A stretch of DNA of 6,538 nt from Candidatus Latescibacterota bacterium (GCA_018656855.1 JABHYP010000394.1:1-6538), one strand, 5' to 3'; positions 1 to 5,641 are shown, numbered from the stretch's first letter. Notes: generated from the sequence alone by a model not told the origin. Program-made: numbers and translations.

Positions 1-1010
1 GAGCAAAGGAAATTTTCAATGCCGGGCATGTGAATGTTCAGCCTCATTCCGGTTCGCAGGCCAATATGGCTGCATACTTTGCCGCATTGAAACCGGGCGC
101 ACGGGTACTGGCCATGGACCGTGCTCACGGAGGACATCTTACCCACGGCAGCAAGGTTAATTTTTCCGGTCTCCTGTTTGAGATTGTTTCTTACGGAGTG
201 AAGCGTGATGATTGCACGATTGATTATGACGACATTGTCAGAAAAGCTCGTGAAAGCAAGCCCGAATTGATTATCGCAGGCGCTTCATCCTATCCGCGCA
301 TAATTGATTTTGCGAGGTTCAAAGAGATTGCAGATGAGGTTGGCGCAAAACTCATGGTGGATGCCGCTCATATTGCCGGTCTGATTGCGGGAGGCTCTCA
401 CCCGAGCCCTGTTCCTTATGCTGACATCGTAACCATGACTACCCATAAGACGCTTCGCGGCCCCAGGGGCGGTATGATATTATCAACTCAGGAACTGGCA
501 AAGCCTATAGACAAGCAGATATTTCCCGGCACGCAGGGCGGTCCTCTCATGCATATCATCGCTGCAAAAGCTGTCGCTTTCGGAGAGGTTCTTAAACCTG
601 AATTCAAAGACTATACAAAACGGATAATCGCCAATTCCAGAGCTCTTGCTGTGGAGCTTCAGTCTCACGGTTACAAACTTATTTCCGGTGGAACGGATAA
701 CCATTTGATACTGATTGACCTCACAAAAACGGGCATTACCGGAAAAAGGGCGGAAGATACTCTCGGTAAGGCAGGAATAACAGTTAATAAAAACAGTATT
801 CCGTTTGATACACAGAATCCAACTGTTTCCAGCGGTATACGTATCGGCACACCGGCAGTCACAACTCGTGGGATGGGTGTTGACGAGATGAGCACAATTG
901 CATCCCTGATACATAAGTCTTTTAAGAATATTGATGATGACGGCGCACTTCAGCTTATTCGCGAGGAATCGTACGAATTTGCACGATCATTTCCTATGTT
1001 TAAATGGTAA
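1..1010 (+). CDS. glyA: Serine hydroxymethyltransferase, 5'-truncated by the window edge
   Basis: Converts serine and tetrahydrofolate to glycine and 5,10-methylene-THF in the cytoplasm, using PLP; it is the main source of one-carbon units. The reading frame is open from base 3 (AKEIF...), so the gene begins before the window. About 80 N-terminal residues are missing relative to E. coli GlyA (about 417 aa). Visible family motifs are NVQPHSGSQAN, the AHGGHLTHG loop, DAAHIAGL, the PLP-lysine motif TTHKTLRGPRGG (Lys codon 447-449), FPGTQGGP, SGGTDNHL, ITVNKNSIP and SGIRIGTPA. The TAA stop is at 1008-1010. A GTG at base 30 is an internal valine codon, not the start. It is followed by nrdR, a common neighbour of glyA in bacteria. 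Identification is near certain. Confidence 0.97.
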   Translation, partial: AKEIFNAGHVNVQPHSGSQANMAAYFAALKPGARVLAMDRAHGGHLTHGSKVNFSGLLFEIVSYGVKRDDCTIDYDDIVRKARESKPELIIAGASSYPRIIDFARFKEIADEVGAKLMVDAAHIAGLIAGGSHPSPVPYADIVTMTTHKTLRGPRGGMILSTQELAKPIDKQIFPGTQGGPLMHIIAAKAVAFGEVLKPEFKDYTKRIIANSRALAVELQSHGYKLISGGTDNHLILIDLTKTGITGKRAEDTLGKAGITVNKNSIPFDTQNPTVSSGIRIGTPAVTTRGMGVDEMSTIASLIHKSFKNIDDDGALQLIREESYEFARSFPMFKW

Positions 1011-1011
1011 G

Positions 1012-1041
1012 TTTAATATGAAGCTTGTCAGATATATTAAA
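1012..1041 (+). repeat. AT-only inverted repeat between glyA and nrdR
   Basis: TTTAATAT (1012-1019) is perfectly complementary to ATATTAAA (1034-1041), with a 14-nt spacer. The eight pairs are all A-T and no U-run follows, so it is a poor intrinsic terminator. It brackets the candidate -35 TTGTCA and could be an operator-like dyad, or chance in AT-rich DNA. Confidence 0.3.
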
Positions 1042-1053
1042 ACACTGTGTATT
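1025..1053 (+). promoter_or_regulatory. Candidate sigma70-type promoter for nrdR
   Basis: TTGTCA (1025-1030; 5/6 match to TTGACA) is followed after 17 nt by TGTATT (1048-1053; 4/6 match to TATAAT). It sits in the 86-nt gap between glyA and nrdR, 44 nt upstream of the nrdR start. The -10 element is weak, so nrdR may instead be read through from glyA. Confidence 0.3.
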
Positions 1054-1096
1054 GAAAAGAATAATTTTAACTACCATACATGATGAGGTATCCGTT

Positions 1097-1546
1097 ATGA
1101 GATGTCCGTTTTGCGGATCTGACACAGATAAAGTAGTTGACTCAAGATCTTCCAAAAACGGTCAGTCTATCAGAAGACGCCGTGAATGTCTGGAATGCAA
1201 TCAGCGTTTCACCACCTATGAGTACATTGAGGATGTATCGCTGATTGTCATAAAAAGCGACGGAAGCCGTGAACCGTTCAGTCGTAAGAAGCTTCTGGTC
1301 GGGATGACTATTTCGTGCGCAAAGCGCCCGATATCCAGCGACAGACTCGATGAAATTGCCGATGAGATCAAGCAGAAGCTCGAATCCCGGGGTGAACGTG
1401 AAGTTTCCTCTCACGATATCGGTGAACTTATCATGGAACATCTTAAAAAGCTTGATGATGTGGCCTATGTGCGGTTTGCATCAGTGTACAGAAAATTCAG
1501 CGACACGACTGAATTTCTTGAGGAATTGAAGAATATTCAAAAATGA
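1097..1546 (+). CDS. nrdR: Transcriptional repressor NrdR
   Basis: A 149-residue protein, the same length as E. coli NrdR. It represses ribonucleotide reductase genes by binding NrdR boxes as nucleotide-loaded oligomers. The N-terminal zinc ribbon is complete: C3 and C6 in MRCPFCG, C31 and C34 in RECLECNQRF. An ATP-cone domain follows from about residue 49 to 139 (VIKSDGSREPFSRKKL, then DVAYVRFASVYRKF). The ATG at 1097 was chosen because the zinc ribbon normally begins at residue 1-3 and GAGGT at 1085-1089 gives good ribosome-binding spacing. The frame stays open upstream to a TTG at 1025, but those 24 extra residues resemble nothing in the family. No ribonucleotide reductase gene lies in the window, so its targets are elsewhere. 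Confidence 0.97.
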   Translation: MRCPFCGSDTDKVVDSRSSKNGQSIRRRRECLECNQRFTTYEYIEDVSLIVIKSDGSREPFSRKKLLVGMTISCAKRPISSDRLDEIADEIKQKLESRGEREVSSHDIGELIMEHLKKLDDVAYVRFASVYRKFSDTTEFLEELKNIQK

Positions 1547-1603
1547 TAGATCTGAATTGTGATTTGACGTTTAACCCGAATTATTCACAAAAAGTTATTT
1601 GAT

Positions 1604-2287
1604 ATGATCGCTGAAAATGTAAAAACCGTTTTAGCTGAAATACATGATACTGCTCTGAGAAGCGGCCGGGACCCGTCGGAGATAACCTTGGTAGCAGTGA
1701 CGAAAATCCGTACCGCGGATGAAATAGAACAGGCAATTCAGGCGGGCATAACACATCTCGGCGAGAACAGGGTGCAGGAAGCGAACTCCAAAATTCCGTC
1801 CGTGAAGAGTGACGCAGTGTGGCATCTTGTGGGACACTTACAATCGAACAAGGTGAAAAAAGCTGCGATGCTTTTTAACTGGATTGATTCGGTCGATTCC
1901 GAAAAAATCGCAGATCTGCTCTCATTACAGGCTGTTGAATCGGAAAAAACACTCGATGTTCTTATCCAGGTGGGTATTTCCGATGAATCATCAAAGTCCG
2001 GTGTTTCTCCAGATGAACTGAAAAAACTTGTGTTATATACTGAGAATAAAAAAGGACTTACCGTAAGAGGGCTGATGACCATCGGTTCTTTCGGAGTATC
2101 AAAGGATGTTACAAGAAATGAGTTTGCACGGATGAAAGCATTATTCGAGGATTTGCAAACTGACAGCGAGGTTAGATCACGTCTGGATGTTCTCTCGATG
2201 GGGATGTCAGATGATTATCTTATCGCGATTGAAGAAGGTTCGACAATGGTCAGAATCGGAACAGCCATTTTCGGCCAGAGGAGTTAA
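1604..2287 (+). CDS. yggS: YggS/PLPBP family pyridoxal-phosphate homeostasis protein
   Basis: A 227-residue member of the single-domain, alanine-racemase-fold family (YggS, YlmE, human PLPBP). These proteins bind PLP and buffer the free PLP and amino-acid pools; no enzymatic turnover is established for the family. Seen here: the PLP-lysine motif LVAVTK with Lys34, HLGENRVQEA, WHLVGHLQSNK, VLIQVGISDESSKSG, GLMTIGSFG, LSMGMSDDY and the phosphate-binding end EGSTMVRIGTAIFG. Length is typical (about 230). The ATG at 1604 gives the expected short N-terminus, but there is no clear Shine-Dalgarno sequence, so initiation may depend on read-through from nrdR, 57 nt upstream. The next gene starts 7 nt after its TAA, which suggests co-transcription. 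The yggS-yggT pairing is widespread. Confidence 0.95.
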   Translation: MIAENVKTVLAEIHDTALRSGRDPSEITLVAVTKIRTADEIEQAIQAGITHLGENRVQEANSKIPSVKSDAVWHLVGHLQSNKVKKAAMLFNWIDSVDSEKIADLLSLQAVESEKTLDVLIQVGISDESSKSGVSPDELKKLVLYTENKKGLTVRGLMTIGSFGVSKDVTRNEFARMKALFEDLQTDSEVRSRLDVLSMGMSDDYLIAIEEGSTMVRIGTAIFGQRS

Positions 2288-2294
2288 AAGTGTA

Positions 2295-2615
2295 GTGGTT
2301 GCTAAAGAATTAATCGGAAGATTCTGTGAAATTTTTGGTTTTATTTTTCGCATCTGTGCGGCTTTTATAGCGTTTCTTTTGATTCTCAGAGCTATTGTCA
2401 CAAGGTTGCAGCAGTATACTTCAATTATTAACTGTAATTCTCTTTTTAAATATACAGATGTATTTGTGAGGCCGATCAGCAAGCTGCTGCCTAAAGGCAT
2501 TTGCAATAGCAGAGTGGATTATTCGCCGCTGATTTCTGCGATTATTCTCCTTTTTCTGGGTTTTGGAATTCAGGCTTTTTTCCAGATTATTGCAGGCGAA
2601 ATCCTGGCATACTGA
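2295..2615 (+). CDS. yggT: YggT-family small membrane protein
   Basis: A predicted inner-membrane protein of 106 residues. Two hydrophobic segments are visible, about 12-34 and 78-100. Between them lies the family signature: a T-D-x-F-V-x-P-I-S-K-L-L-P stretch (residues 54-66), then VDYSPLI (74-80), matching the usual 'P-I-R-x-x-L-P...DxSP' of YggT/YlmG proteins. The family is linked to envelope or division-site organisation (YlmG, and CCB3 in plastids), but its molecular role is not settled. I chose GTG 2295 because it lies 7 nt after the yggS stop and downstream of GAGGAG at 2278-2283, although that spacing (11 nt) is long. An ATG at 2187 in the same frame would add 36 residues inside yggS that do not look like a membrane protein, so I rejected it. 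Confidence 0.85.
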   Translation: MVAKELIGRFCEIFGFIFRICAAFIAFLLILRAIVTRLQQYTSIINCNSLFKYTDVFVRPISKLLPKGICNSRVDYSPLISAIILLFLGFGIQAFFQIIAGEILAY

Positions 2616-2686
2616 CCTGAAATATATTAATAATTTTCAAAGCATTGCATATACAGCGGTGTAATAACTCTTCATTCGAGTACTTC

Positions 2687-2742
2687 AAATCTGGAATATG
2701 AAATCTGGAATATGAAATATAGAATATAGAATATGGAATCAT
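2687..2742. repeat. Degenerate 7-bp (14-bp) tandem repeat upstream of divIVA
   Basis: From 2687 the DNA reads as eight consecutive 7-mers: AAATCTG, GAATATG, AAATCTG, GAATATG, AAATATA, GAATATA, GAATATG, GAATCAT. The first four are two perfect 14-bp copies (2687-2700 and 2701-2714). It lies in the 149-nt non-coding gap between yggT and divIVA and ends about 10 nt before the divIVA ribosome-binding site. Similar heptad repeats occur between genes in many environmental genomes; that comparison is from general knowledge, not a search. Confidence 0.85.
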
Positions 2743-2753
2743 AATTAATCCGG

Positions 2754-2759
2754 GGAGGT
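2754..2759 (+). promoter_or_regulatory. Strong ribosome-binding site of divIVA
   Basis: GGAGGT lies 5 nt before the GTG at 2765. It is the best Shine-Dalgarno match in the window and fixes the GTG as the divIVA start. Confidence 0.85.
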
Positions 2760-2764
2760 AAAAA

Positions 2765-3391
2765 GTGAACATTTCACCGCTTGATATCCGCAAACATGAG
2801 TTTAAAAAATCTCTCAGGGGATATGATACAGATGAAGTCACAATGTTTCTTGAGATGGTCTCTATTGAATCGGAAAATCTTATCCGCGACAATTCCGTAC
2901 TTAAGGAGAAAGTGGCGAATACTGATACGCAGTTAAAGAAATACCATGATATCGAAAGCACTTTACGAGAGACTCTTCTTTCCGCACAGAGGGCACGCGA
3001 AGAAACTATACTGGCATCAAAAAAACAGGCGGAAGTGATTATCCGGGAAGCGGAAGTTAAAGCCGCGTCTGTTATAGAAGAAGGACGGAGTGAATTATCG
3101 CGCCTGAGAAATTCTTTTGCAGAATTGAAAATTCAAAAGGAAAGCTATCTGATAAAAATTAAAGCGATAATCAACGCACAGTTGGAAATGCTGGAAAAAA
3201 TGTCATTTCCCGAAGAAGAGAAAGTAGATAAAAATAAAGTTCCCGTGGCCGGTAAGGAAGAAAAAGGCTCATTTTCAGAGGATCAGAAATCGGAAAATCA
3301 GCCTGAAGTCCGGGGACAGGAAGAAACTGATGTAAATGATTTATTAGATTCGGATGAGACCGTGGTCGAGGATAAAAAAAATATAATGTGA
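2765..3391 (+). CDS. divIVA: DivIVA-domain coiled-coil protein
   Basis: A 208-residue cytoplasmic protein of the DivIVA/GpsB type, which self-assembles into coiled coils at curved membrane and organises poles or septa. The N-terminal lipid-binding domain is clear: ISPLDIRKHEFKKSLRGYD (residues 3-21), with conserved F13 and R18 followed by DEVTMFLE. Heptad-like coiled coil runs from about 25 to 145, including the Ala/Glu/Lys-rich second coil (about 74-112) typical of DivIVA. Residues about 147-208 form a hydrophilic, acidic, probably disordered tail rich in E, D, K and S, with no hydrophobic stretch. The GTG start is fixed by a strong upstream GGAGGT. It follows yggS-yggT, recalling the ylm-divIVA division cluster of Gram-positives, but SepF (YlmF) and the S4 protein YlmH are absent here. 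Confidence 0.92.
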   Translation: MNISPLDIRKHEFKKSLRGYDTDEVTMFLEMVSIESENLIRDNSVLKEKVANTDTQLKKYHDIESTLRETLLSAQRAREETILASKKQAEVIIREAEVKAASVIEEGRSELSRLRNSFAELKIQKESYLIKIKAIINAQLEMLEKMSFPEEEKVDKNKVPVAGKEEKGSFSEDQKSENQPEVRGQEETDVNDLLDSDETVVEDKKNIM

Positions 3392-3429
3392 TCAGCATAT
3401 GAACGAAAAAATAAAACCGGCAGTTCAGG

Positions 3430-3693
3430 ATGAAAATTGGCATACGTATTACTCCGAATGCATCGAAAGATGAAATCTCCGGGAAGACAGATGATGGCAA
3501 AATCAGGGTAAAAGTTCAATCTCCTCCTGTCGATGGAGCGGCGAACAAAAGGCTTATTGTATTTATAGCAAAAACCGTAAGGGTTTCAAAATCAAAGGTA
3601 CGTATTGTCCACGGTAATAAATCGAGAAATAAAATTCTTGAGATTGACGGGGATGAAAAAGAAATCATGAATCGCCTGGAAAGGAAAAAATGA
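3430..3693 (+). CDS. yggU: DUF167 / YggU family protein
   Basis: An 87-residue member of the DUF167 (YggU, UPF0235) family: small conserved proteins of unknown function, found from bacteria to humans and often beside yggS and yggT. Diagnostic features are the opening strand IGIRITPNASKDEISG, the central SPPVDGAANKRLI (residues 31-43) and the strand pair VRIVHGNKSRNKILEI. The ATG at 3430 is the only possible start, because an in-frame TAA lies at 3412-3414. Its ribosome-binding site is poor (AGG directly abuts the ATG), so translation may depend on coupling with divIVA (stop at 3391) or with the small ORF at 3399-3473. Its TGA overlaps the ATG of the next gene. Confidence 0.93.
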   Translation: MKIGIRITPNASKDEISGKTDDGKIRVKVQSPPVDGAANKRLIVFIAKTVRVSKSKVRIVHGNKSRNKILEIDGDEKEIMNRLERKK

Positions 3694-4529
3694 ATAGGAT
3701 CACTGAAGCCATGAACAGGGCCAGAGATTATATCCGGTCAAAAACGAACAGGGCTCCCGGAGTGGGTATAGTTCTCGGAACCGGCCTCGGGGGACTTGCG
3801 AATGAGATCGATATCGAGACAGTGATCCCGTACAGTGAGATACCGGGATTTGTAACATCCACTGTGGAATTTCATGAGGGAAAGCTGATTATCGGTGAGC
3901 TTTCTGGCAGAGATATTGTGGCCATGCAGGGGCGCTTTCACTATTATGAAGGTTACTCCATGCAGGAGATTACATTTCCCATCAGGGTCATGAAAGCGCT
4001 CGGTGCGTCAATACTCATAATATCCAATGCCGCCGGGGGAATGAATCCTGATTTTAACAGGGAAGACCTTGTGCTGATAAACGACCATATTAATCTTCTC
4101 GGAAATAATCCACTCATCGGAATCAATGAAAAAAAACTCGGACCCTTTTTTCCCGACATGAGCAAGCCGTATTCTCTCAGGCTAATGAAACTGGCGAAGG
4201 AAGTCGCACAGGAAAGAAATATAAGCTTGCGAGAAGGAGTTTATGTTGCTGTCTCCGGCCCATCGCTCGAGACAGCGGCGGAATACCGTTTTCTCAGGAT
4301 AATCGGGGCTGATATGGTAGGTATGTCGACTGTGCCGGAGAATATTGTTGCCGTTCAGATGGGAATGGAGGTGCTTGGTATAACGATTATATCAGATACA
4401 TGCGATCCTGATAATCTAATGCCGGTTGACATAAAGGAAATTATTGCTGCCTGCGAACAGGCAGAACCAAGATTAACAACTCTAATCAAAGATGTCTTGA
4501 AAAAAGAAAAATTGCTTGTGGAAAAATAA
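3690..4529 (+). CDS. punA: Purine nucleoside phosphorylase, trimeric (PNP/MTAP) family
   Basis: Phosphorolyses purine nucleosides to free base plus (deoxy)ribose-1-phosphate in purine salvage. At 279 residues it matches the trimeric class. Motifs in order: phosphate loop VLGTGLGGLA (28-37), MQGRFHYYEGY (79-89), ISNAAGGMNP (111-120), GPSLETAAEYR (190-200, E194 equivalent to human PNP Glu201) and GMSTVPE (211-217). By direct alignment with human PNP, the base-contacting Asn243 is replaced by D236 (IISDTC) and His257 by about I248, both changes towards the MTAP-type pocket. Substrate preference (6-oxopurines, adenosine or methylthioadenosine) is therefore uncertain. The ATG overlaps the yggU stop as ATGA, with AAGGA 4 nt upstream, indicating translational coupling. 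Family assignment is firm; the punA symbol is by homology only. Confidence 0.93.
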   Translation: MNRITEAMNRARDYIRSKTNRAPGVGIVLGTGLGGLANEIDIETVIPYSEIPGFVTSTVEFHEGKLIIGELSGRDIVAMQGRFHYYEGYSMQEITFPIRVMKALGASILIISNAAGGMNPDFNREDLVLINDHINLLGNNPLIGINEKKLGPFFPDMSKPYSLRLMKLAKEVAQERNISLREGVYVAVSGPSLETAAEYRFLRIIGADMVGMSTVPENIVAVQMGMEVLGITIISDTCDPDNLMPVDIKEIIAACEQAEPRLTTLIKDVLKKEKLLVEK

Positions 4530-4544
4530 ATATTATTGTATAAT
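4516..4544 (+). promoter_or_regulatory. Sigma70-type promoter for dksA-lspA
   Basis: A perfect -10 TATAAT (4539-4544) lies 17 nt after TTGTGG (4516-4521; 3/6 match to TTGACA). The -35 overlaps the last codons of punA and the -10 lies just after its stop. Transcription would start near 4551, giving a leader of about 120 nt before dksA. This is the best promoter candidate in the window. Confidence 0.55.
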
Positions 4545-4560
4545 GTCACCTTGCGTTTTG

Positions 4561-4655
4561 CAGTTGTTTTTTCTCTTGTATTACCTGCCATTTTGCAGGT
4601 GGGTAGCTTTACCAACTGGGAGCTGTTTTGTTAAATGCACTTGTTCGCAGCTCTC
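4561..4655 (+). promoter_or_regulatory. Potentially structured 5' leader of dksA
   Basis: Several complementary segments are visible. CAGTTG (4561-4566) pairs with CAACTG (4613-4618) and encloses the hairpin ACCTGC (4583-4588)/GCAGGT (4595-4600). GGTA (4602-4605) can pair with TACC (4610-4613), sharing one base with the outer stem. GGGAGCTG (4618-4625) pairs with CAGCTCTC (4648-4655) as 8 bp with one G-U, ending just before the ribosome-binding site AAAGGA (4657-4662). No known riboswitch consensus is matched. It could be a regulatory leader, or the remains of a terminator after punA. Confidence 0.45.
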
Positions 4656-4670
4656 GAAAGGACCATAAAA

Positions 4671-5054
4671 ATGACCAAAAGAGAACTTAAACGCTTCAGG
4701 AATCTGATTAACAAGAAGAAAGAAGAACTTTTTGCAGAGCTCGGATATTTAAAGTCATCATCGATTAATGCAACATCAAAGGATCTGTCCGGGGATCTTT
4801 CATCCTATTCATTTCACATGGCGGACCAGGGTACTGACACCATGGACAGGGAAATGGCGTTTACCATTGCTTCACGTGAGGGCAGATATCTGCACCATCT
4901 TAATGAAGCTCTCGAACGCATCGATGCCGGGACTTATGGTAAATGCAGGAAGTGCAGTTCCGAGATTGGCAAATCCCGCCTCGAGGCAGTTCCGCATGCG
5001 ACACAGTGCATCGAGTGTAAAAATGCTGAGGAAAAAAAGCACCGGGGAATGTAG
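4671..5054 (+). CDS. dksA: TraR/DksA-family zinc-finger transcription factor
   Basis: A 127-residue cytoplasmic protein of the DksA/TraR family. These proteins insert a coiled coil into the RNA polymerase secondary channel and modulate initiation, often with ppGpp. The N-terminal half is charged and helical (residues 1-30 and about 55-85). The C4 zinc finger is complete: C92 and C95 in YGKCRKCSSEIG, C113 and C116 in QCIECKN, joined by the family signature SRLEAVP. The coil-tip region carries acidic D52, D56 and D59 (ADQGTDTMDRE) but not the exact DxxDxA tip of E. coli DksA, so ppGpp-dependent activity is not assured. ATG 4671 was chosen over an in-frame ATG at 4635 because AAAGGA at 4657-4662 is ideally spaced (8 nt). 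It overlaps lspA by one base. Confidence 0.88.
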   Translation: MTKRELKRFRNLINKKKEELFAELGYLKSSSINATSKDLSGDLSSYSFHMADQGTDTMDREMAFTIASREGRYLHHLNEALERIDAGTYGKCRKCSSEIGKSRLEAVPHATQCIECKNAEEKKHRGM

Positions 5055-5539
5055 TGCGAAACAAAGTATTATTTTGTCTCCTGTTTATTTTTACTGTCAC
5101 AACTGACCAGGCCTCCAAGCTTGCCGTTGATTCCTTCTTTCATATTCATGATTCCCGGAACATTATCGGGAACTTTTTACGCCTAACATATATAAAAAAT
5201 CCAGGCGCCGCATTCGGTATAAACTTCGGTAATCCGAAAGTTATGCTCGCTGTAACCATCCTGGTCACCGTTATGCTTCTCTATATGTTCCTATCAGGAA
5301 AACTGAATCCCGGTACGATGATTGGCAGAGCGTCCATGGTTATGATTCTGGGCGGGGCTGTTGGAAACTTGATAGACCGTATAAGAATGGGAGAAGTCAT
5401 CGACTTTATTGACATGGGATTTGGCAGGTATCGGTGGCCTGTCTACAACCTTGCTGATGTGTATGTGACAGTTGGAGTGATTATTCTGATGATAACTCTT
5501 GTTTTTTTCTCAGAAAGTTCCAATGAAGTGGATAATTAG
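5054..5539 (+). CDS. lspA: Lipoprotein signal peptidase (signal peptidase II)
   Basis: An inner-membrane aspartyl protease that cleaves prolipoprotein signal peptides ahead of the lipidated cysteine. It has 161 residues, the usual family length, with four hydrophobic segments (about 5-23, 62-80, 91-108 and 134-152). All signature motifs are present: DQASK (18-22), KNPGAAFG (48-55), GGAVGNLIDR (100-109) with catalytic D108, VIDFID (115-120) and VYNLADV (130-136) with catalytic D135. The GTG start shares its G with the dksA TAG stop (TAGTG), which implies stop-start translational coupling; GGGGAA (5044-5049) is a weak ribosome-binding site. Its presence implies that lipoproteins are made. The lspA then rluD order is common across bacteria. 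Confidence 0.96.
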   Translation: MRNKVLFCLLFIFTVTTDQASKLAVDSFFHIHDSRNIIGNFLRLTYIKNPGAAFGINFGNPKVMLAVTILVTVMLLYMFLSGKLNPGTMIGRASMVMILGGAVGNLIDRIRMGEVIDFIDMGFGRYRWPVYNLADVYVTVGVIILMITLVFFSESSNEVDN

Positions 5540-5569
5540 TTCTGACTATTCATAAATTTTACCGCAAAT

Positions 5570-5605
5570 ATTGATATAAGTTTTATCAATTTTATTTATT
5601 GTTTT
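5570..5605 (+). terminator. Weak candidate intrinsic terminator after lspA
   Basis: ATTGATA (5570-5576) and TATCAAT (5584-5590) form a 7-bp stem with a 7-nt loop, followed by a T-rich run (TTTTATTTATTGTTTT). The stem has only one G-C pair, so it would be weak. It lies 30 nt after the lspA stop, where an operon end is plausible. Confidence 0.3.
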
Positions 5606-5614
5606 ATCTGTTTA

Positions 5615-5641
5615 CTCTGCGTTCTCTGCGTTCTCTGCGGT
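5615..5641. repeat. 9-bp tandem repeat CTCTGCGTT x3
   Basis: Three head-to-tail copies lie at 5615-5623 and 5624-5632 (identical) and 5633-5641 (CTCTGCGGT, one mismatch). They sit in the otherwise AT-rich 168-nt gap between lspA and rluD. On the minus strand it reads as repeated AACGCAGAG, resembling the CGCAGAG-type short repeats dispersed through many environmental bacterial genomes (general knowledge, not searched). An apparent ORF running through it is an artefact. Confidence 0.85.

Noticed and set aside
483..914. Minus-strand open frames inside glyA (143 aa and 74 aa)
   Set aside because: They lie wholly within an obvious SHMT coding region, have no ribosome-binding site and resemble no family; they are antisense shadows.
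1029..1045. Possible NrdR box (CAGATATATTAAAAC) upstream of nrdR
   Set aside because: It contains ATATAT, but the flanking positions are out of register with the palindromic consensus and no second tandem box is present.
1025..1096. 24-codon N-terminal extension of NrdR starting at TTG 1025
   Set aside because: The NrdR zinc ribbon should begin at the first residues, and ATG 1097 has a well-spaced GAGGT; the extension covers the likely promoter.
1564..1569. TTGACG as a -35 element for yggS
   Set aside because: No -10-like hexamer occurs 15-19 nt downstream; the next candidates are far too close or too distant.
2187..2294. Longer yggT start at ATG 2187 inside yggS
   Set aside because: It would overlap yggS by about 100 nt with a polar sequence atypical of YggT; GTG 2295 gives a normal family length.
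4583..4625. tRNA-like or cyclic-di-GMP riboswitch-like sequence (GGTGGGTAGCTTTACC, TACCAACTGGGAGCT)
   Set aside because: No acceptor stem, anticodon arm or T-arm can be drawn, and the conserved GCAAA and GACGCAAAGCC elements of the GEMM riboswitch are missing.
4768..5106. 112-aa plus-strand frame overlapping dksA
   Set aside because: It is out of frame with the clear C4 zinc-finger gene and has no recognisable family features.
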